Notes: generated by a model not told the origin, from the sequence alone. A DNA stretch of 64,000 bases from Pseudomonas sp. G.S.17 (GCF_038096165.1 NZ_CP151076.1:434001-498000); one strand, 5' to 3'. Positions 26,360 to 37,417 are shown, numbered from the stretch's first letter. Made by a program: numbers and translations.

Positions 26360-27736
26360 TTAAACGGTATGCAGATACCAGTTGTATTCAAGGTCGGAGA
26401 TGGAGTGTTCGAACTCTTCCAGCTCGCTTTCCTTGCAGGCGACAAAAATATCGATGTATTTCGGGTCGATATAGCGCGCCATGATTTCACTGTCGTCCAG
26501 CTCGCGCAGGGCATCGCGCAGGTTGTTCGGCAGGCTTTGTTCGTTCTGCTCGTAGGAGTTGCCTTCGACGGGCGGCGGCGGTTCGATCTTGTTGGTCAAG
26601 CCGTGATGCACACCTGCCAGGACCGAAGCCATCAGCAAGTACGGGTTGGCATCGGCACCGGCAACCCGGTGTTCCAGACGCACTGCATCGGCAGAACCGG
26701 TCGGCACGCGCAAGGCGACAGTCCGGTTGTCCAGACCCCAGCTTGGCGAATTCGGTACGTAGAACTGAGCACCGAACCGGCGGTATGAGTTGACGTTCGG
26801 GCAAAGGAACGCCATCTGCGCCGGTAGGGTCTCGAGCACACCGCCGATCGCATGACGTAATGCGGCGTTCTGCTCGGGATCCTCGCTGGTGAAGATGTTC
26901 TTGCCATCGCGATCCAGGATCGAGATGTGGACGTGAAGACCATTGCCTGCCTGACCCGGATAGGGCTTGGCCATGAAGGTCGTGTCCATTTCGTGGTCGT
27001 AGGCGATGTTCTTGATCAGTCGCTTGAGCAGTACTGCGTAATCGCAGGCCTTGATCGGGTCGGCGACGTGATGCAGGTTCACTTCGAACTGAGCCGGGGC
27101 GCTTTCTTTCACGATGGCGTCAGCCGGAATGCCTTGTTCTTTCGCGCCTTCCAGAATGTCCTGGAGGCAATCGACGTATTCGTCGAGGTCGTCGATCAGG
27201 TAGACCTGTGTCGAGTGCGGGCGTTTGCCGGAGATCGGCGAGCGTGGCGGTTGTGGGCGGCCATTCACGTTCTCCTGATCGATCAGGTAGAACTCCAGTT
27301 CGAAGGCGGCGCAGATCGTCAGGCCCATGTCATCGAACTTGCTGACCACTTGACGCAGGACTTCACGCGGGTCGGCGAAGAAGGGTTCACCTTCGATTTC
27401 GTGCATGGTCATCAACAGTTGCGCAGTAGGGCGCTTCTGCCAGGGCTCATTGCACAGGGTGTCAGGGATTGGATAACAGATTCGGTCAGCATCACCGATG
27501 TCCAGACCCAGGCCGGTGCTTTCCACCGTCGAGCCATTGATATCCAGGGCAAATAAAGAGGCAGGCAGATTGATGCCCTTCTCGTAAACCTTATGGAGGC
27601 TGGTGCGTTCTATGCGCTTGCCGCGCACCACACCATTCATATCTGCAATCAGAAGGTCAACGTACAGAACCTCAGGATGTTCCTTAAGGAACGCGTTCGC
27701 TTCGTTAAGCTGAACGGCACGCGGGGGTACCGACAT
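26360..27736 (-). CDS. spuI: Gamma-glutamylpolyamine synthetase SpuI
   Basis: This 458-residue glutamine synthetase-fold enzyme ligates glutamate to putrescine or a related amine with ATP. Conserved blocks are AAFELEFYLID (metal Glu), FEVNLHH, GNGLHVHIS and NSYRRFGAQFYVPNSPSWG. It is divergent from spuABCDEFGH, as in P. aeruginosa. It is too diverged and too short of GlnA hallmarks to be the housekeeping glutamine synthetase. Its 3' end is partly duplicated in the tandem repeats downstream. Confidence 0.92.
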   Translation of the reverse strand: MSVPPRAVQLNEANAFLKEHPEVLYVDLLIADMNGVVRGKRIERTSLHKVYEKGINLPASLFALDINGSTVESTGLGLDIGDADRICYPIPDTLCNEPWQKRPTAQLLMTMHEIEGEPFFADPREVLRQVVSKFDDMGLTICAAFELEFYLIDQENVNGRPQPPRSPISGKRPHSTQVYLIDDLDEYVDCLQDILEGAKEQGIPADAIVKESAPAQFEVNLHHVADPIKACDYAVLLKRLIKNIAYDHEMDTTFMAKPYPGQAGNGLHVHISILDRDGKNIFTSEDPEQNAALRHAIGGVLETLPAQMAFLCPNVNSYRRFGAQFYVPNSPSWGLDNRTVALRVPTGSADAVRLEHRVAGADANPYLLMASVLAGVHHGLTNKIEPPPPVEGNSYEQNEQSLPNNLRDALRELDDSEIMARYIDPKYIDIFVACKESELEEFEHSISDLEYNWYLHTV

Positions 27737-27831
27737 GATGCAACACCTTTGTTGTTAAAAATATCAATCATCGAGCCTTACGGGATTCAGTCAATCCGAA
27801 AGCCATGATTAAGTCAATAGAGCCTTCTTTT

Positions 27832-27878
27832 GCCCTAAAAGGGCGCCGAAAAGCCGTTTTTGCCGCAATTGGGGGCAA
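27832..27878. promoter_or_regulatory. Dyads in the spuI-spuA intergenic region
   Basis: GCCCTAAAAGGGC (27832-27844) is a near-perfect palindrome, and TTGCC-N9-GGCAA (27860-27878) is a second. Both lie in the 282-bp gap between the divergent polyamine genes and could be operator or leader elements. Confidence 0.35.
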
Positions 27879-28018
27879 GTATTGGACGCTGGAAGGGCCC
27901 GGTACGTCAGGCTTTGGCGGGCAGTGTTCAATTTTTTACCGCACAGTTGTGGAAAAAAATGAACAAGGCTAAGCTCGATTGCAACCCATAACAGCGACAA
28001 CAACAACACGGGGGTCCT

Positions 28019-28795
28019 ATGTCTCGCCTGCCACTGATCGGCGTCACCGCCTGCAACAAGCAGATCGGTCACCATGCCTATCACATCAGCGGCGACAAAT
28101 ATGTCCGTGCGGTAGCCGTGGCGGCCAAAGGCCTGCCCCTGATTCTGCCTGCGCTCGGACCCTTGCTTGATCCCGCCGAAATTCTCGCCAGCCTTGATGG
28201 ACTGCTGTTCACCGGCTCGCCTTCCAATGTCGAACCCTGGCACTACAGTGGTCCTGCCAGCGCTCCGGGTACGGAGCACGATCCTGATCGCGACAGCACC
28301 ACCTTACCGCTTATTCGTGCCGCCGTGGCAGCTGGTGTTCCTGTTTTGGGCATTTGCCGCGGATTTCAGGAGATGAATGTGGCCTTCGGCGGCAGTCTGC
28401 ATCAGCGTGTTCACGAAACCGGAACCTTCATGGACCATCGTGAACCGGACAACGAACCTGTCGAAGTGCAGTACGCGCCGAGCCACGCAATGCATGTTCA
28501 ACCAGGCGGCGTATTGGCCGGGCTTGGGTTGTCCAGCGAGATCCAGGTCAATTCCATTCACGGGCAAGGCATTGAGCGTCTGGCGCCGGGCTTGCGCGTG
28601 GAGGCAACGGCGCCGGACGGCCTGATTGAAGCCATTTCGGTTGAAGGCAGCGAAGGATTCGCGCTGGGTGTGCAATGGCATCCCGAGTGGCAGGTGACTT
28701 CCAATCCGGATTATCTGGCGATCTTTCAGGCGTTTGGCGATGCCTGTCGAAAACGAGCGATTGAACGCGACGCCGATGCGTCACACAACTCCTGA
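28019..28795 (+). CDS. spuA: Gamma-glutamyl-GABA hydrolase SpuA
   Basis: This 258-residue class I glutamine amidotransferase-like hydrolase (PuuD type) splits gamma-glutamyl-GABA late in the glutamylated putrescine pathway. The nucleophile is in VLGICRGFQEMNVAFGG; the His-Glu pair is in GVQWHPEW. It is first of the spu run and is followed by spuB after 64 bp. Confidence 0.93.
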   Translation: MSRLPLIGVTACNKQIGHHAYHISGDKYVRAVAVAAKGLPLILPALGPLLDPAEILASLDGLLFTGSPSNVEPWHYSGPASAPGTEHDPDRDSTTLPLIRAAVAAGVPVLGICRGFQEMNVAFGGSLHQRVHETGTFMDHREPDNEPVEVQYAPSHAMHVQPGGVLAGLGLSSEIQVNSIHGQGIERLAPGLRVEATAPDGLIEAISVEGSEGFALGVQWHPEWQVTSNPDYLAIFQAFGDACRKRAIERDADASHNS

Positions 28796-28859
28796 TCCTT
28801 GATCGGGACCAAGCGGGTCTGTTGAGCCTCAGCAGACGCTTTATAAACCTGAGGTATTT

Positions 28860-30218
28860 ATGAGTACCAACCTCGACCAGCTCACCGATTGGTTGAAAGA
28901 ACACAAGATCACCGAAGTCGAATGCATGATTGCCGACCTTACCGGGATCACTCGCGGCAAAATCTCACCCACCAACAAATTCATTGCCGAGAAGGGCATG
29001 CGCTTGCCGGAGAGCGTATTGCTGCAGACCGTCACGGGTGATTACGTCGACGACGACATTTATTACGAACTGCTCGACCCTGCCGACATCGACATGCTCT
29101 GTCGTCCTGACCAGAACGCGGTGTATCTGGTCCCCTGGGCAATCGAGCCCACGGCGCAGGTGATTCACGACACCTACGACAAGCAGGGCAACCCCATCGA
29201 GCTGTCGCCGCGCAACGTCTTGAAGAAAGTCCTCAAGCTGTATGCCGATCGAGGCTGGCAGCCGATTGTCGCGCCGGAGATGGAGTTTTACCTGACCAAG
29301 CGCAGCGACGACCCGGATTACCCGTTGCAGCCGCCGATTGGTCGCTCCGGTCGCCCGGAAACCGGTCGCCAGTCGTTTTCGATTGAAGCAGCCAACGAGT
29401 TCGACCCGCTGTTCGAAGACGTGTACGACTGGTGCGAGCTGCAAAACCTCGATCTGGACACCTTGATTCACGAGGACGGCACCGCGCAGATGGAAATCAA
29501 CTTCCGTCACGGTGATGCCTTGTCCCTGGCCGACCAGATTCTGGTGTTCAAACGCACCATGCGCGAAGCCGCGCTCAAGCATGATGTGGCCGCCACGTTC
29601 ATGGCCAAGCCGATGACCGGCGAGCCAGGCAGCGCCATGCATTTGCACCAGAGCATCATCGACATCAAGACCGGCAAGAACATCTTCTCCAACGAAGACG
29701 GGACCATGAGCGAGCTGTTCCTGCATCACGTGGGCGGTCTGCAGAAATTCATTCCCGAGCTCTTGCCGCTGTTCGCCCCCAACGTCAATTCATTCCGCCG
29801 CTTCCTGCCCGACACCTCGGCGCCGGTCAACGTCGAATGGGGCGAAGAAAACCGCACCGTGGGCCTGCGCGTGCCGGATGCCGGTCCGCAGAACCGTCGC
29901 GTGGAAAACCGCTTGCCTGGCGCCGATGCCAACCCTTATCTGGCGATTGCTGCCAGCCTGCTGTGTGGGTTCATTGGCATGGTCGAAGGGCACAATCCAA
30001 GCGCGCCGGTGGTCGGGCGTGGTTACGAACGGCGCAACCTGCGTTTGCCGTTGACCATCGAGGACGCGCTGGAGCGGATGGAAAACAGCAAGACCATCGA
30101 GAAATACCTCGGCAAGAAATTCATCGTCGGCTACGTTGCCGTCAAACGTGCCGAACACGAAAACTTCAAGCGCGTGATCAGTTCGTGGGAGCGGGAATTC
30201 CTGCTCTTCGCCGTCTGA
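28860..30218 (+). CDS. spuB: Gamma-glutamylpolyamine synthetase SpuB
   Basis: This 452-residue glutamine synthetase-like ligase is paralogous to SpuI. It has APEMEFYLTKRSDD, MEINFRHGDAL, GSAMHLHQSI and NSFRRFLPDTSAP. It glutamylates putrescine or other polyamines to start catabolism. The ATG follows CTGAGGTATTT. Together with SpuI it gives two synthetases with probably different amine preference (family knowledge, not visible here). Confidence 0.92.
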   Translation: MSTNLDQLTDWLKEHKITEVECMIADLTGITRGKISPTNKFIAEKGMRLPESVLLQTVTGDYVDDDIYYELLDPADIDMLCRPDQNAVYLVPWAIEPTAQVIHDTYDKQGNPIELSPRNVLKKVLKLYADRGWQPIVAPEMEFYLTKRSDDPDYPLQPPIGRSGRPETGRQSFSIEAANEFDPLFEDVYDWCELQNLDLDTLIHEDGTAQMEINFRHGDALSLADQILVFKRTMREAALKHDVAATFMAKPMTGEPGSAMHLHQSIIDIKTGKNIFSNEDGTMSELFLHHVGGLQKFIPELLPLFAPNVNSFRRFLPDTSAPVNVEWGEENRTVGLRVPDAGPQNRRVENRLPGADANPYLAIAASLLCGFIGMVEGHNPSAPVVGRGYERRNLRLPLTIEDALERMENSKTIEKYLGKKFIVGYVAVKRAEHENFKRVISSWEREFLLFAV

Positions 30219-30231
30219 TGCGAGACACGAC

Positions 30232-30336
30232 CTGTTGGAGCGAGGCTTGCCCGCGAAGAACGATAACGCGTTATGCCTGATGCATCGCGTCGTCGGATTC
30301 GCGGGCAAGTCGGATCGCCGCCCGCTCGCTCCAACA
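30232..30336. repeat. REP pair, family B, between spuB and spuC
   Basis: Left arm CTGTTGGAGCGAGGCTTGCC; the right arm carries an insertion (TTCGCGGGCAAG, then CGGATCGCCGCC, then CGCTCCAACA). Confidence 0.8.
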
Positions 30337-30356
30337 AATTTGATATGGAGTTATGT

Positions 30357-31721
30357 ATGAGTTCAAACAACCCGCAAACCCGCGAATGGCAGGCCTTGAG
30401 CAGCGAGCATCACCTGGCCCCGTTCAGCGACTACAAACAGCTTAAAGAAGTCGGCCCGCGCATCATCACCCGCGCCAACGGGGTTTATCTCTGGGACAGC
30501 GAGGGTCACAAGATTCTCGACGGCATGTCCGGCCTGTGGTGCGTGGCCATCGGCTATGGCCGCGATGAGCTGGCCGAAGCCGCCGCCAAACAGATGCGCG
30601 AGCTGCCTTATTACAACCTGTTCTTCATGACCGCCCACCCGCCGGTGCTGGAGTTGGCCAAGGTCATCTCGCAAATTGCCCCGCAAGGCATGAACCACGT
30701 GTTCTTCACCGGTTCAGGCTCGGAAGGCAATGACACCATGCTGCGCATGGTTCGCCACTATTGGGCGATCAAGGGCCAGCCGAACAAGAAAACCATTATC
30801 AGTCGGGTCAACGGCTATCACGGCTCGACCGTGGCTGGCGCCAGCCTGGGCGGCATGACTTTTATGCACGAGCAGGGCGACCTGCCGATTCCGGGCATCG
30901 TGCACATTCCGCAGCCGTACTGGTTCGGCGAGGGTGGCGACATGAGCCCCGACGAGTTCGGTGTCTGGGCCGCCGAGCAGCTGGAAAAGAAAATCCTCGA
31001 ACTGGGCGTAGATAACGTTGGTGCTTTTATTGCCGAGCCGATCCAGGGTGCCGGTGGCGTGATCGTACCGCCTGCGACCTACTGGCCGAAGATCAAGGAG
31101 ATCCTCGCCAGGTACGACATTCTGTTTGTCGCCGATGAAGTGATCTGTGGTTTCGGGCGGACCGGCGAATGGTTCGGCAGTGATTTCTATGACCTCAAGC
31201 CGGACATGATGACCATCGCCAAAGGCCTGACCTCGGGTTACATCCCCATGGGCGGCCTGATTGTGCGTGATGAAATCGTCAAGGTGCTCAACGAGGGCGG
31301 CGACTTCAATCATGGCTTCACTTATTCCGGGCACCCGGTTGCGGCAGCGGTGGCGCTGGAGAACATTCGCATTCTGCGCGACGAGAAGATCGTCGAGCGA
31401 GTGAAAGCGGAAACGGCACCGTATTTGCAAAAGCGTTTACGTGAGCTCAACGACCATCCGCTGGTAGGTGAAGTCCGGGGCGTGGGCCTGTTGGGGGCCA
31501 TCGAGCTGGTCAAGAACAAGACGACTCGCGAGCGTTACACCGGCAGGGGCGCAGGCATGATTTGCCGAACCTTCTGCTTCGACAATGGCCTGATCATGCG
31601 GGCAGTTGGCGATACCATGATCATTGCGCCACCGCTGGTGATCAGTTTTGCGGAAATTGATGAGTTGATCGACAAAGCTCGCAAGTGTCTTGATCTGACA
31701 TTGGCGAAGTTGCAGAGCTAG
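30357..31721 (+). CDS. spuC: Polyamine:pyruvate aminotransferase SpuC
   Basis: This 454-residue class III PLP aminotransferase moves the amino group of putrescine or related amines to pyruvate. FTGSGSEGNDTMLRM binds PLP phosphate, FVADEVICGFGRTG has the PLP Asp, and TIAKGLTSGYIPMGG the Schiff-base Lys. The ATG at 30357 is preceded by GGAGTTATGT; an in-frame ATG 12 bases earlier is less well spaced. Confidence 0.93.
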   Translation: MSSNNPQTREWQALSSEHHLAPFSDYKQLKEVGPRIITRANGVYLWDSEGHKILDGMSGLWCVAIGYGRDELAEAAAKQMRELPYYNLFFMTAHPPVLELAKVISQIAPQGMNHVFFTGSGSEGNDTMLRMVRHYWAIKGQPNKKTIISRVNGYHGSTVAGASLGGMTFMHEQGDLPIPGIVHIPQPYWFGEGGDMSPDEFGVWAAEQLEKKILELGVDNVGAFIAEPIQGAGGVIVPPATYWPKIKEILARYDILFVADEVICGFGRTGEWFGSDFYDLKPDMMTIAKGLTSGYIPMGGLIVRDEIVKVLNEGGDFNHGFTYSGHPVAAAVALENIRILRDEKIVERVKAETAPYLQKRLRELNDHPLVGEVRGVGLLGAIELVKNKTTRERYTGRGAGMICRTFCFDNGLIMRAVGDTMIIAPPLVISFAEIDELIDKARKCLDLTLAKLQS

Positions 31722-31735
31722 GCTTTGATAACTCC

Positions 31736-31828
31736 GTAGGACCGGCTTTAGCCGGGAGGGCGATATATCTGATGACGGAGATATTTCGGCTGTACCGGCC
31801 CCCTCCCGGCTGAAGCCGCTCCTACGGG
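31736..31828. repeat. REP pair, family A, between spuC and spuD
   Basis: Arms GTAGGACCGGCTTTAGCCGG and CCGGCTGAAGCCGCTCCTAC. Confidence 0.85.
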
Positions 31829-31909
31829 ATGAGCGTCCGCTTGAAACATCGGTCAGGCAATTGCCAAACTATGGCTAGAAGCCGCTACCTAACAACATTG
31901 GAGCTATAC

Positions 31910-33007
31910 ATGAAAAAATTTGGCAAGACCCTCCTGGCACTGTCCCTGATGGGCGTTGTGGCCGCCGCCGCTCAGGCTGATGACAAAGTGCTACACGTGT
32001 ACAACTGGTCCGATTACATCGCGCCGGACACCATTTCCAAATTCGAAGCAGAGTCGGGCATCAAAGTCGTCTACGACGTGTTCGACAGCAACGAAACCCT
32101 CGAAGCCAAGCTGCTGGCCGGTAAATCCGGTTACGACATCGTCGTGCCGTCGAACAACTTCCTCGCCAAGCAGATCAAGGCCGGCGTTTATCAGGAGCTG
32201 GACAAGTCCAAGCTCCCTAACTACAAAAACCTGAATACCGCGCTGCTCAAGGCCGTATCGGTCAGCGACCCGGACAACAAACACGCTTTCCCGTACATGT
32301 GGGGCTCGATAGGCATCGGCTTCAACCCGGACAAGGTCAAGGCTGCGTTGGGTGCCGATGCGCCGACCAACTCCTGGGACTTGCTGTTCAAGCCTGAGAA
32401 CGCTGCCAAGCTGAAATCCTGTGGCATCAGCTTCCTCGATTCGCCAACCGAAATGCTGCCGATTGCCCTGCATTACCTGGGTTATCCAACCGACTCCCAG
32501 GACAAGAAGCAGCTAGCCGAAGCCGAAGCGCTGTTCCTGAAAGTTCGTCCATCGATTGGTTACTTCCATTCCTCCAAGTACATCTCCGACCTGGCCAACG
32601 GCAACATCTGCGTAGCGGTCGGTTATTCGGGCGACGTTTACCAGGCCAAATCCCGGGCTGAAGAAGCCGGTGGCAAGGTCAAGGTCAGCTACAACATTCC
32701 TAAAGAAGGTGCTGGCAGCTTCTACGACATGGTCGCCATTCCCAAGGATGCCGAAAACGTCGAAGGCGCCTACAAGTTCATGAACTTCCTGATGAAGCCG
32801 GAAATCATGGCCGAAATCACCAACGAAGTGCATTTCCCGAACGGCAACGAAGCGTCGACCCCATTGGTCAACAAAGACATCACCAGCGACCCGGGCGTTT
32901 ACCCGCCAGCTGATGTGTTGGCGAAACTGTACGCCATCGCCGATTTGCCAGCAGCGACCCAGCGGATCATGACCCGTAGCTGGACCAAGATTAAATCGGG
33001 TAAGTAA
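31910..33007 (+). CDS. spuD: Polyamine-binding periplasmic protein SpuD
   Basis: This 365-residue PotF-like binding protein has a signal peptide ending AAAAQA and [16 protein letters not shown] at the mature N terminus. The ligand-site segment is [21 protein letters not shown]. SpuD in P. aeruginosa prefers putrescine; preference here is inferred. The ATG at 31910 follows TTGGAGC. It is about as long as its neighbour SpuE and clearly its paralogue. Confidence 0.94.
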   Translation: MKKFGKTLLALSLMGVVAAAAQADDKVLHVYNWSDYIAPDTISKFEAESGIKVVYDVFDSNETLEAKLLAGKSGYDIVVPSNNFLAKQIKAGVYQELDKSKLPNYKNLNTALLKAVSVSDPDNKHAFPYMWGSIGIGFNPDKVKAALGADAPTNSWDLLFKPENAAKLKSCGISFLDSPTEMLPIALHYLGYPTDSQDKKQLAEAEALFLKVRPSIGYFHSSKYISDLANGNICVAVGYSGDVYQAKSRAEEAGGKVKVSYNIPKEGAGSFYDMVAIPKDAENVEGAYKFMNFLMKPEIMAEITNEVHFPNGNEASTPLVNKDITSDPGVYPPADVLAKLYAIADLPAATQRIMTRSWTKIKSGK

Positions 33008-33026
33008 GTTTGCTCGATTGAATTGC

Positions 33027-33118
33027 GTAGGACCGGATTTATCCGGGAGGGCGTCCTTAAGGCTGACATGAAATCTCGTGTCTTTCCCGACATCCTCGCG
33101 GATAAATCCGCTCCTACG
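33027..33118. repeat. REP pair, family A variant, between spuD and spuE
   Basis: Arms GTAGGACCGGATTTATCCGG and CGCGGATAAATCCGCTCCTA carry a compensated change (TTTAT/ATAAA) in the palindrome. Confidence 0.82.
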
Positions 33119-33123
33119 CTTGA

Positions 33124-34320
<1,197 letters not shown>

Positions 34321-34375
34321 AAATCCAGCGCCCGGCTGCATTGGTCGGGCTGCGAATCTGTTGGGAGTTTCACCC

Positions 34376-35518
34376 ATGGCAGTTGCCTCCGGCGCCTACA
34401 AGAAATCACTCGAAGGCGGTCAGCAACCAAAGCAGGTGCTGGTCAAGATCGATCGGGTCACGAAGAAATTCGACGAGACGATTGCGGTGGACGATGTGTC
34501 CCTGCAAATCAACAAGGGTGAGATTTTCGCCTTGCTGGGCGGTTCGGGTTCGGGCAAGTCCACGCTGTTGCGCATGCTGGCGGGTTTCGAACGACCTACC
34601 GAAGGCCGGATTTACCTGGATGGCGTCGACATTACCGACATGCCGCCGTACGAACGTCCGATCAACATGATGTTCCAGTCCTACGCGTTGTTTCCGCACA
34701 TGACCGTCGAGCAGAACATCGCCTTCGGCTTGCAGCAGGACAAACTGCCGAAAGCTGAAGTAACGGCTCGCGTCGAAGAAATGCTCAAGCTGGTGCAGAT
34801 GACCCAGTACGCGCGTCGCAAGCCGCATCAATTGTCCGGCGGTCAACGGCAGCGGGTCGCGCTGGCGCGTTCCCTGGCCAAGAAGCCGAAGTTGCTGCTG
34901 CTCGACGAACCCATGGGCGCGCTGGACAAGAAACTGCGCTCGCAGATGCAACTGGAACTGGTGGAAATCATCGAGCGGGTCGGCGTGACCTGCGTGATGG
35001 TGACCCACGATCAGGAAGAGGCCATGACCATGGCCGAACGTATCGCGATCATGCACCTGGGCTGGATCGCGCAGATCGGCAGCCCCATCGACATCTACGA
35101 AACCCCGACCAGCCGTCTGGTCTGTGAATTCATCGGCAACGTCAATCTGTTCGAAGGCGAGGTCATCGACGACGCCGAAGGCCACGCGTTGATCAGCAGC
35201 CCGGAGCTGGAGCGCAGCATCTACGTCGGCCACGGCGTTACCACCTCGGTGGAAGACAAGCGCATCACCTACGCGCTGCGTCCGGAAAAACTGCTGGTCA
35301 CCACCGAGCAACCGACCTTCGAGTACAACTGGTCCCGGGGCAAGGTTCACGACATCGCGTATCTGGGCGGCCACTCGGTGTTCTACGTGCAACTGCCGTG
35401 CGGCAAGCTGGTGCAATCGTTCGTCGCCAACGCCGAGCGTCAGGGCACGCGGCCTACCTGGGGCGATGAAGTCTTCGTCTGGTGGGAAGACGACAGCGGC
35501 GTGGTATTGCGCTCATGA
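34376..35518 (+). CDS. spuF: Polyamine ABC transporter ATPase SpuF
   Basis: This 380-residue PotA/PotG-type ATPase has Walker A GGSGSGKST, signature LSGGQRQR and Walker B LLLLDEPMGALD. A C-terminal TOBE regulatory domain starts at about residue 280. The ATG at 34376 follows GGGAGTTTCACC. Its last codons overlap the spuG start (ATGA). Confidence 0.95.
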   Translation: MAVASGAYKKSLEGGQQPKQVLVKIDRVTKKFDETIAVDDVSLQINKGEIFALLGGSGSGKSTLLRMLAGFERPTEGRIYLDGVDITDMPPYERPINMMFQSYALFPHMTVEQNIAFGLQQDKLPKAEVTARVEEMLKLVQMTQYARRKPHQLSGGQRQRVALARSLAKKPKLLLLDEPMGALDKKLRSQMQLELVEIIERVGVTCVMVTHDQEEAMTMAERIAIMHLGWIAQIGSPIDIYETPTSRLVCEFIGNVNLFEGEVIDDAEGHALISSPELERSIYVGHGVTTSVEDKRITYALRPEKLLVTTEQPTFEYNWSRGKVHDIAYLGGHSVFYVQLPCGKLVQSFVANAERQGTRPTWGDEVFVWWEDDSGVVLRS

Positions 35519-36435
35519 AAATCCGAAAAATAAAAAGAGCACTCAATCGAATAACGCCCGGTGGCCGGCAGTTGGTGATCGGCGCGCCGTTCCTCTGGCT
35601 GTTCCTGTTCTTCGCCTTGCCATTCATCATCGTCATCAAGATCAGCTTCGCTGAAGCTGACGTCGCAATCCCGCCGTATACCGAGATTTTCAGTTACGCC
35701 GAGCAGAAGTTCGAAGTGATCCTCAACTTCGCCAACTACGCGCTGCTGACCGGCGACGATCTGTACATTTCGGCGTATCTAGGCTCGCTGAAAATGGCGT
35801 TCTTCAGCACGCTGCTGTGCCTGCTGATCGGCTTTCCCATGGCCTATGGCATTGCCACGGCACGCAAGGAAATGCAGACCGTCCTGCTACTGCTGATCAT
35901 GATGCCAACCTGGACCGCGATCCTGATCCGGGTTTATGCGTGGATGGGCATCCTCAGCAACAACGGCCTGCTCAATGCGTTCCTGATGTGGCTGGGCCTG
36001 ATCGACGAGCCTTTGCAGATCCTCAATACCAACCTCGCGGTCTATATCGGCGTGGTGTATTCGTATCTGCCGTTCATGATTCTGCCGCTGTACGCCAACC
36101 TCGTGAAACATGATCCGAGCCTGCTGGAAGCCGCGTCGGACCTGGGGTCGAGCACCTTCAACAGCTTCTGGAAAATCACCGTGCCGCTGTCCAAGAACGG
36201 GGTTATCGCCGGCTGCATGCTGGTGTTCATTCCGGTGGTGGGCGAGTTCGTCATCCCTGAGCTTCTCGGCGGCCCGGAAACCCTGATGATTGGCCGCGTA
36301 CTGTGGCAAGAGTTCTTCAACAACCGCGACTGGCCGGTGGCGTCCGCGCTGGCGGTGGTCATGCTGTTGATCCTGATCGTGCCGATCATTCTGTTCAACC
36401 GCAGTCAGGCCAAAGAGCTGGAGGGCAAGGCATGA
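35515..36435 (+). CDS. spuG: Polyamine ABC transporter permease SpuG
   Basis: This 306-residue PotB/PotH-like permease has a basic cytoplasmic N terminus and about six spans. The EAA loop reads LLEAASDLGSSTFNSFWKITVPLS. It overlaps spuF and spuH by four bases each, so F, G and H are translationally coupled. Confidence 0.95.
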   Translation: MKIRKIKRALNRITPGGRQLVIGAPFLWLFLFFALPFIIVIKISFAEADVAIPPYTEIFSYAEQKFEVILNFANYALLTGDDLYISAYLGSLKMAFFSTLLCLLIGFPMAYGIATARKEMQTVLLLLIMMPTWTAILIRVYAWMGILSNNGLLNAFLMWLGLIDEPLQILNTNLAVYIGVVYSYLPFMILPLYANLVKHDPSLLEAASDLGSSTFNSFWKITVPLSKNGVIAGCMLVFIPVVGEFVIPELLGGPETLMIGRVLWQEFFNNRDWPVASALAVVMLLILIVPIILFNRSQAKELEGKA

Positions 36436-37316
36436 GAAGCTTTCGATTCTCGAACATGATGCTGGTCCTCGGCCTGCTGTTCATCTATGCGCCGATGGTG
36501 ATTCTGGTCATCTATTCGTTCAACGCTTCCAAGCTGGTGACGGTGTGGGGCGGCTGGTCGGTGAAGTGGTACGTCGGCCTGCTGGATAACACGCAACTGA
36601 TGGGTTCGGTGATGCGCTCGCTGGAAATCGCCTGCTACACAGCGATTGCAGCGGTTGCGCTGGGGACCATGGCAGCGTTCGTGCTGACGCGCATCACCCG
36701 CTTCAAGGGCCGCACGTTCTTCGGCGGCCTGGTCACTGCGCCATTGGTGATGCCGGAAGTGATCACCGGTCTGTCATTGCTGCTGCTGTTCGTGGCCATG
36801 GCGCAATTGATCGGCTGGCCGCAGGAGCGCGGCATCGTCACGATCTGGATCGCTCACACCACGTTCTGCGCGGCGTATGTCGCGGTGGTGGTATCGGCGC
36901 GTTTGCGTGAGCTGGACCTGTCCATCGAAGAGGCGGCAATGGATCTCGGCGCGCGGCCTTGGAAGGTCTTCTTCCTGATCACCATCCCGATGATCGCGCC
37001 GTCGCTGGCCGCGGGGGCGATGATGTCATTCGCCTTGTCGCTGGACGATCTGGTGCTGGCGAGCTTTGTTTCCGGTCCCGGCTCGACGACCTTGCCAATG
37101 GAAGTCTTCTCCGCCGTGCGTCTGGGTGTGAAGCCGGAAATCAACGCCGTGGCGAGCCTGATCCTGCTGGCGGTTTCCATGGCAACTTTCCTGGTCTGGT
37201 TCTTCAGCCGCCGCGCGGAAAACCTGCGTAAGAAAGCCATCCAGCAAGCCATCGAGGAAAGCGCCGCCGATACCTACAAACAACCCGATCCACGCCGGGC
37301 GGCTGCGCCGGTTTGA
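36432..37316 (+). CDS. spuH: Polyamine ABC transporter permease SpuH
   Basis: This 294-residue PotC/PotI-like permease forms the pore with SpuG. It has about six spans and the EAA loop IEEAAMDLGARPWKVFFLITIPM. A charged C-terminal tail follows the last span. It is the last gene of the operon, with a family B REP pair ten bases downstream and no separate terminator. Confidence 0.95.
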   Translation: MRSFRFSNMMLVLGLLFIYAPMVILVIYSFNASKLVTVWGGWSVKWYVGLLDNTQLMGSVMRSLEIACYTAIAAVALGTMAAFVLTRITRFKGRTFFGGLVTAPLVMPEVITGLSLLLLFVAMAQLIGWPQERGIVTIWIAHTTFCAAYVAVVVSARLRELDLSIEEAAMDLGARPWKVFFLITIPMIAPSLAAGAMMSFALSLDDLVLASFVSGPGSTTLPMEVFSAVRLGVKPEINAVASLILLAVSMATFLVWFFSRRAENLRKKAIQQAIEESAADTYKQPDPRRAAAPV

Positions 37317-37325
37317 TTTAAGTCC

Positions 37326-37412
37326 TGTTGGAGCGAGGCTTGCCCGCGAAACGTCAGGTCAGTCAATGAAATATTGATGATAGAACGATTCGCGGGCAAG
37401 CCTCGCTCCAAC
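37326..37412. repeat. REP pair, family B
   Basis: Arms TGTTGGAGCGAGGCTTGCCC and GGGCAAGCCTCGCTCCAACG lie between convergent spuH and the acylase gene. Confidence 0.88.
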
Positions 37413-37417
37413 GGCGC

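Larger units (their letters stand above)
25751..26378. repeat. Three tandem copies of a 209-bp unit
   Basis: Copies lie at 25751-25959, 25960-26168 and 26169-26378, starting TAATTATGG and ending TATGCAGATAC. Copies 1 and 2 differ by one base (G/T); copy 3 has a few substitutions and one inserted G near 26208. Each unit holds a REP pair, a terminator and, on the minus strand, the final 19 bases of spuI with its stop codon. Copy 3 runs into the true spuI 3' end. The pattern indicates two rounds of recent tandem duplication. Confidence 0.97.

Noticed and set aside
25751..26378. CRISPR-like array
   Set aside because: The unit is 209 bp, tandem without unique spacers, and its content is REP plus terminator.
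25814..26484. Overlapping open frames of 70-153 residues in the tandem repeats
   Set aside because: They are translations of REP arms and terminators, repeat the same peptide in each copy and have no ribosome site.
27881..27960. Sigma-54 promoter before spuA
   Set aside because: A TGGC-like -24 is present but no proper -12 TGC at the right spacing.
26360..30218. Housekeeping glutamine synthetase glnA
   Set aside because: Both synthetase genes lie in the polyamine cluster beside spuA and spuC and match gamma-glutamylpolyamine synthetases better.
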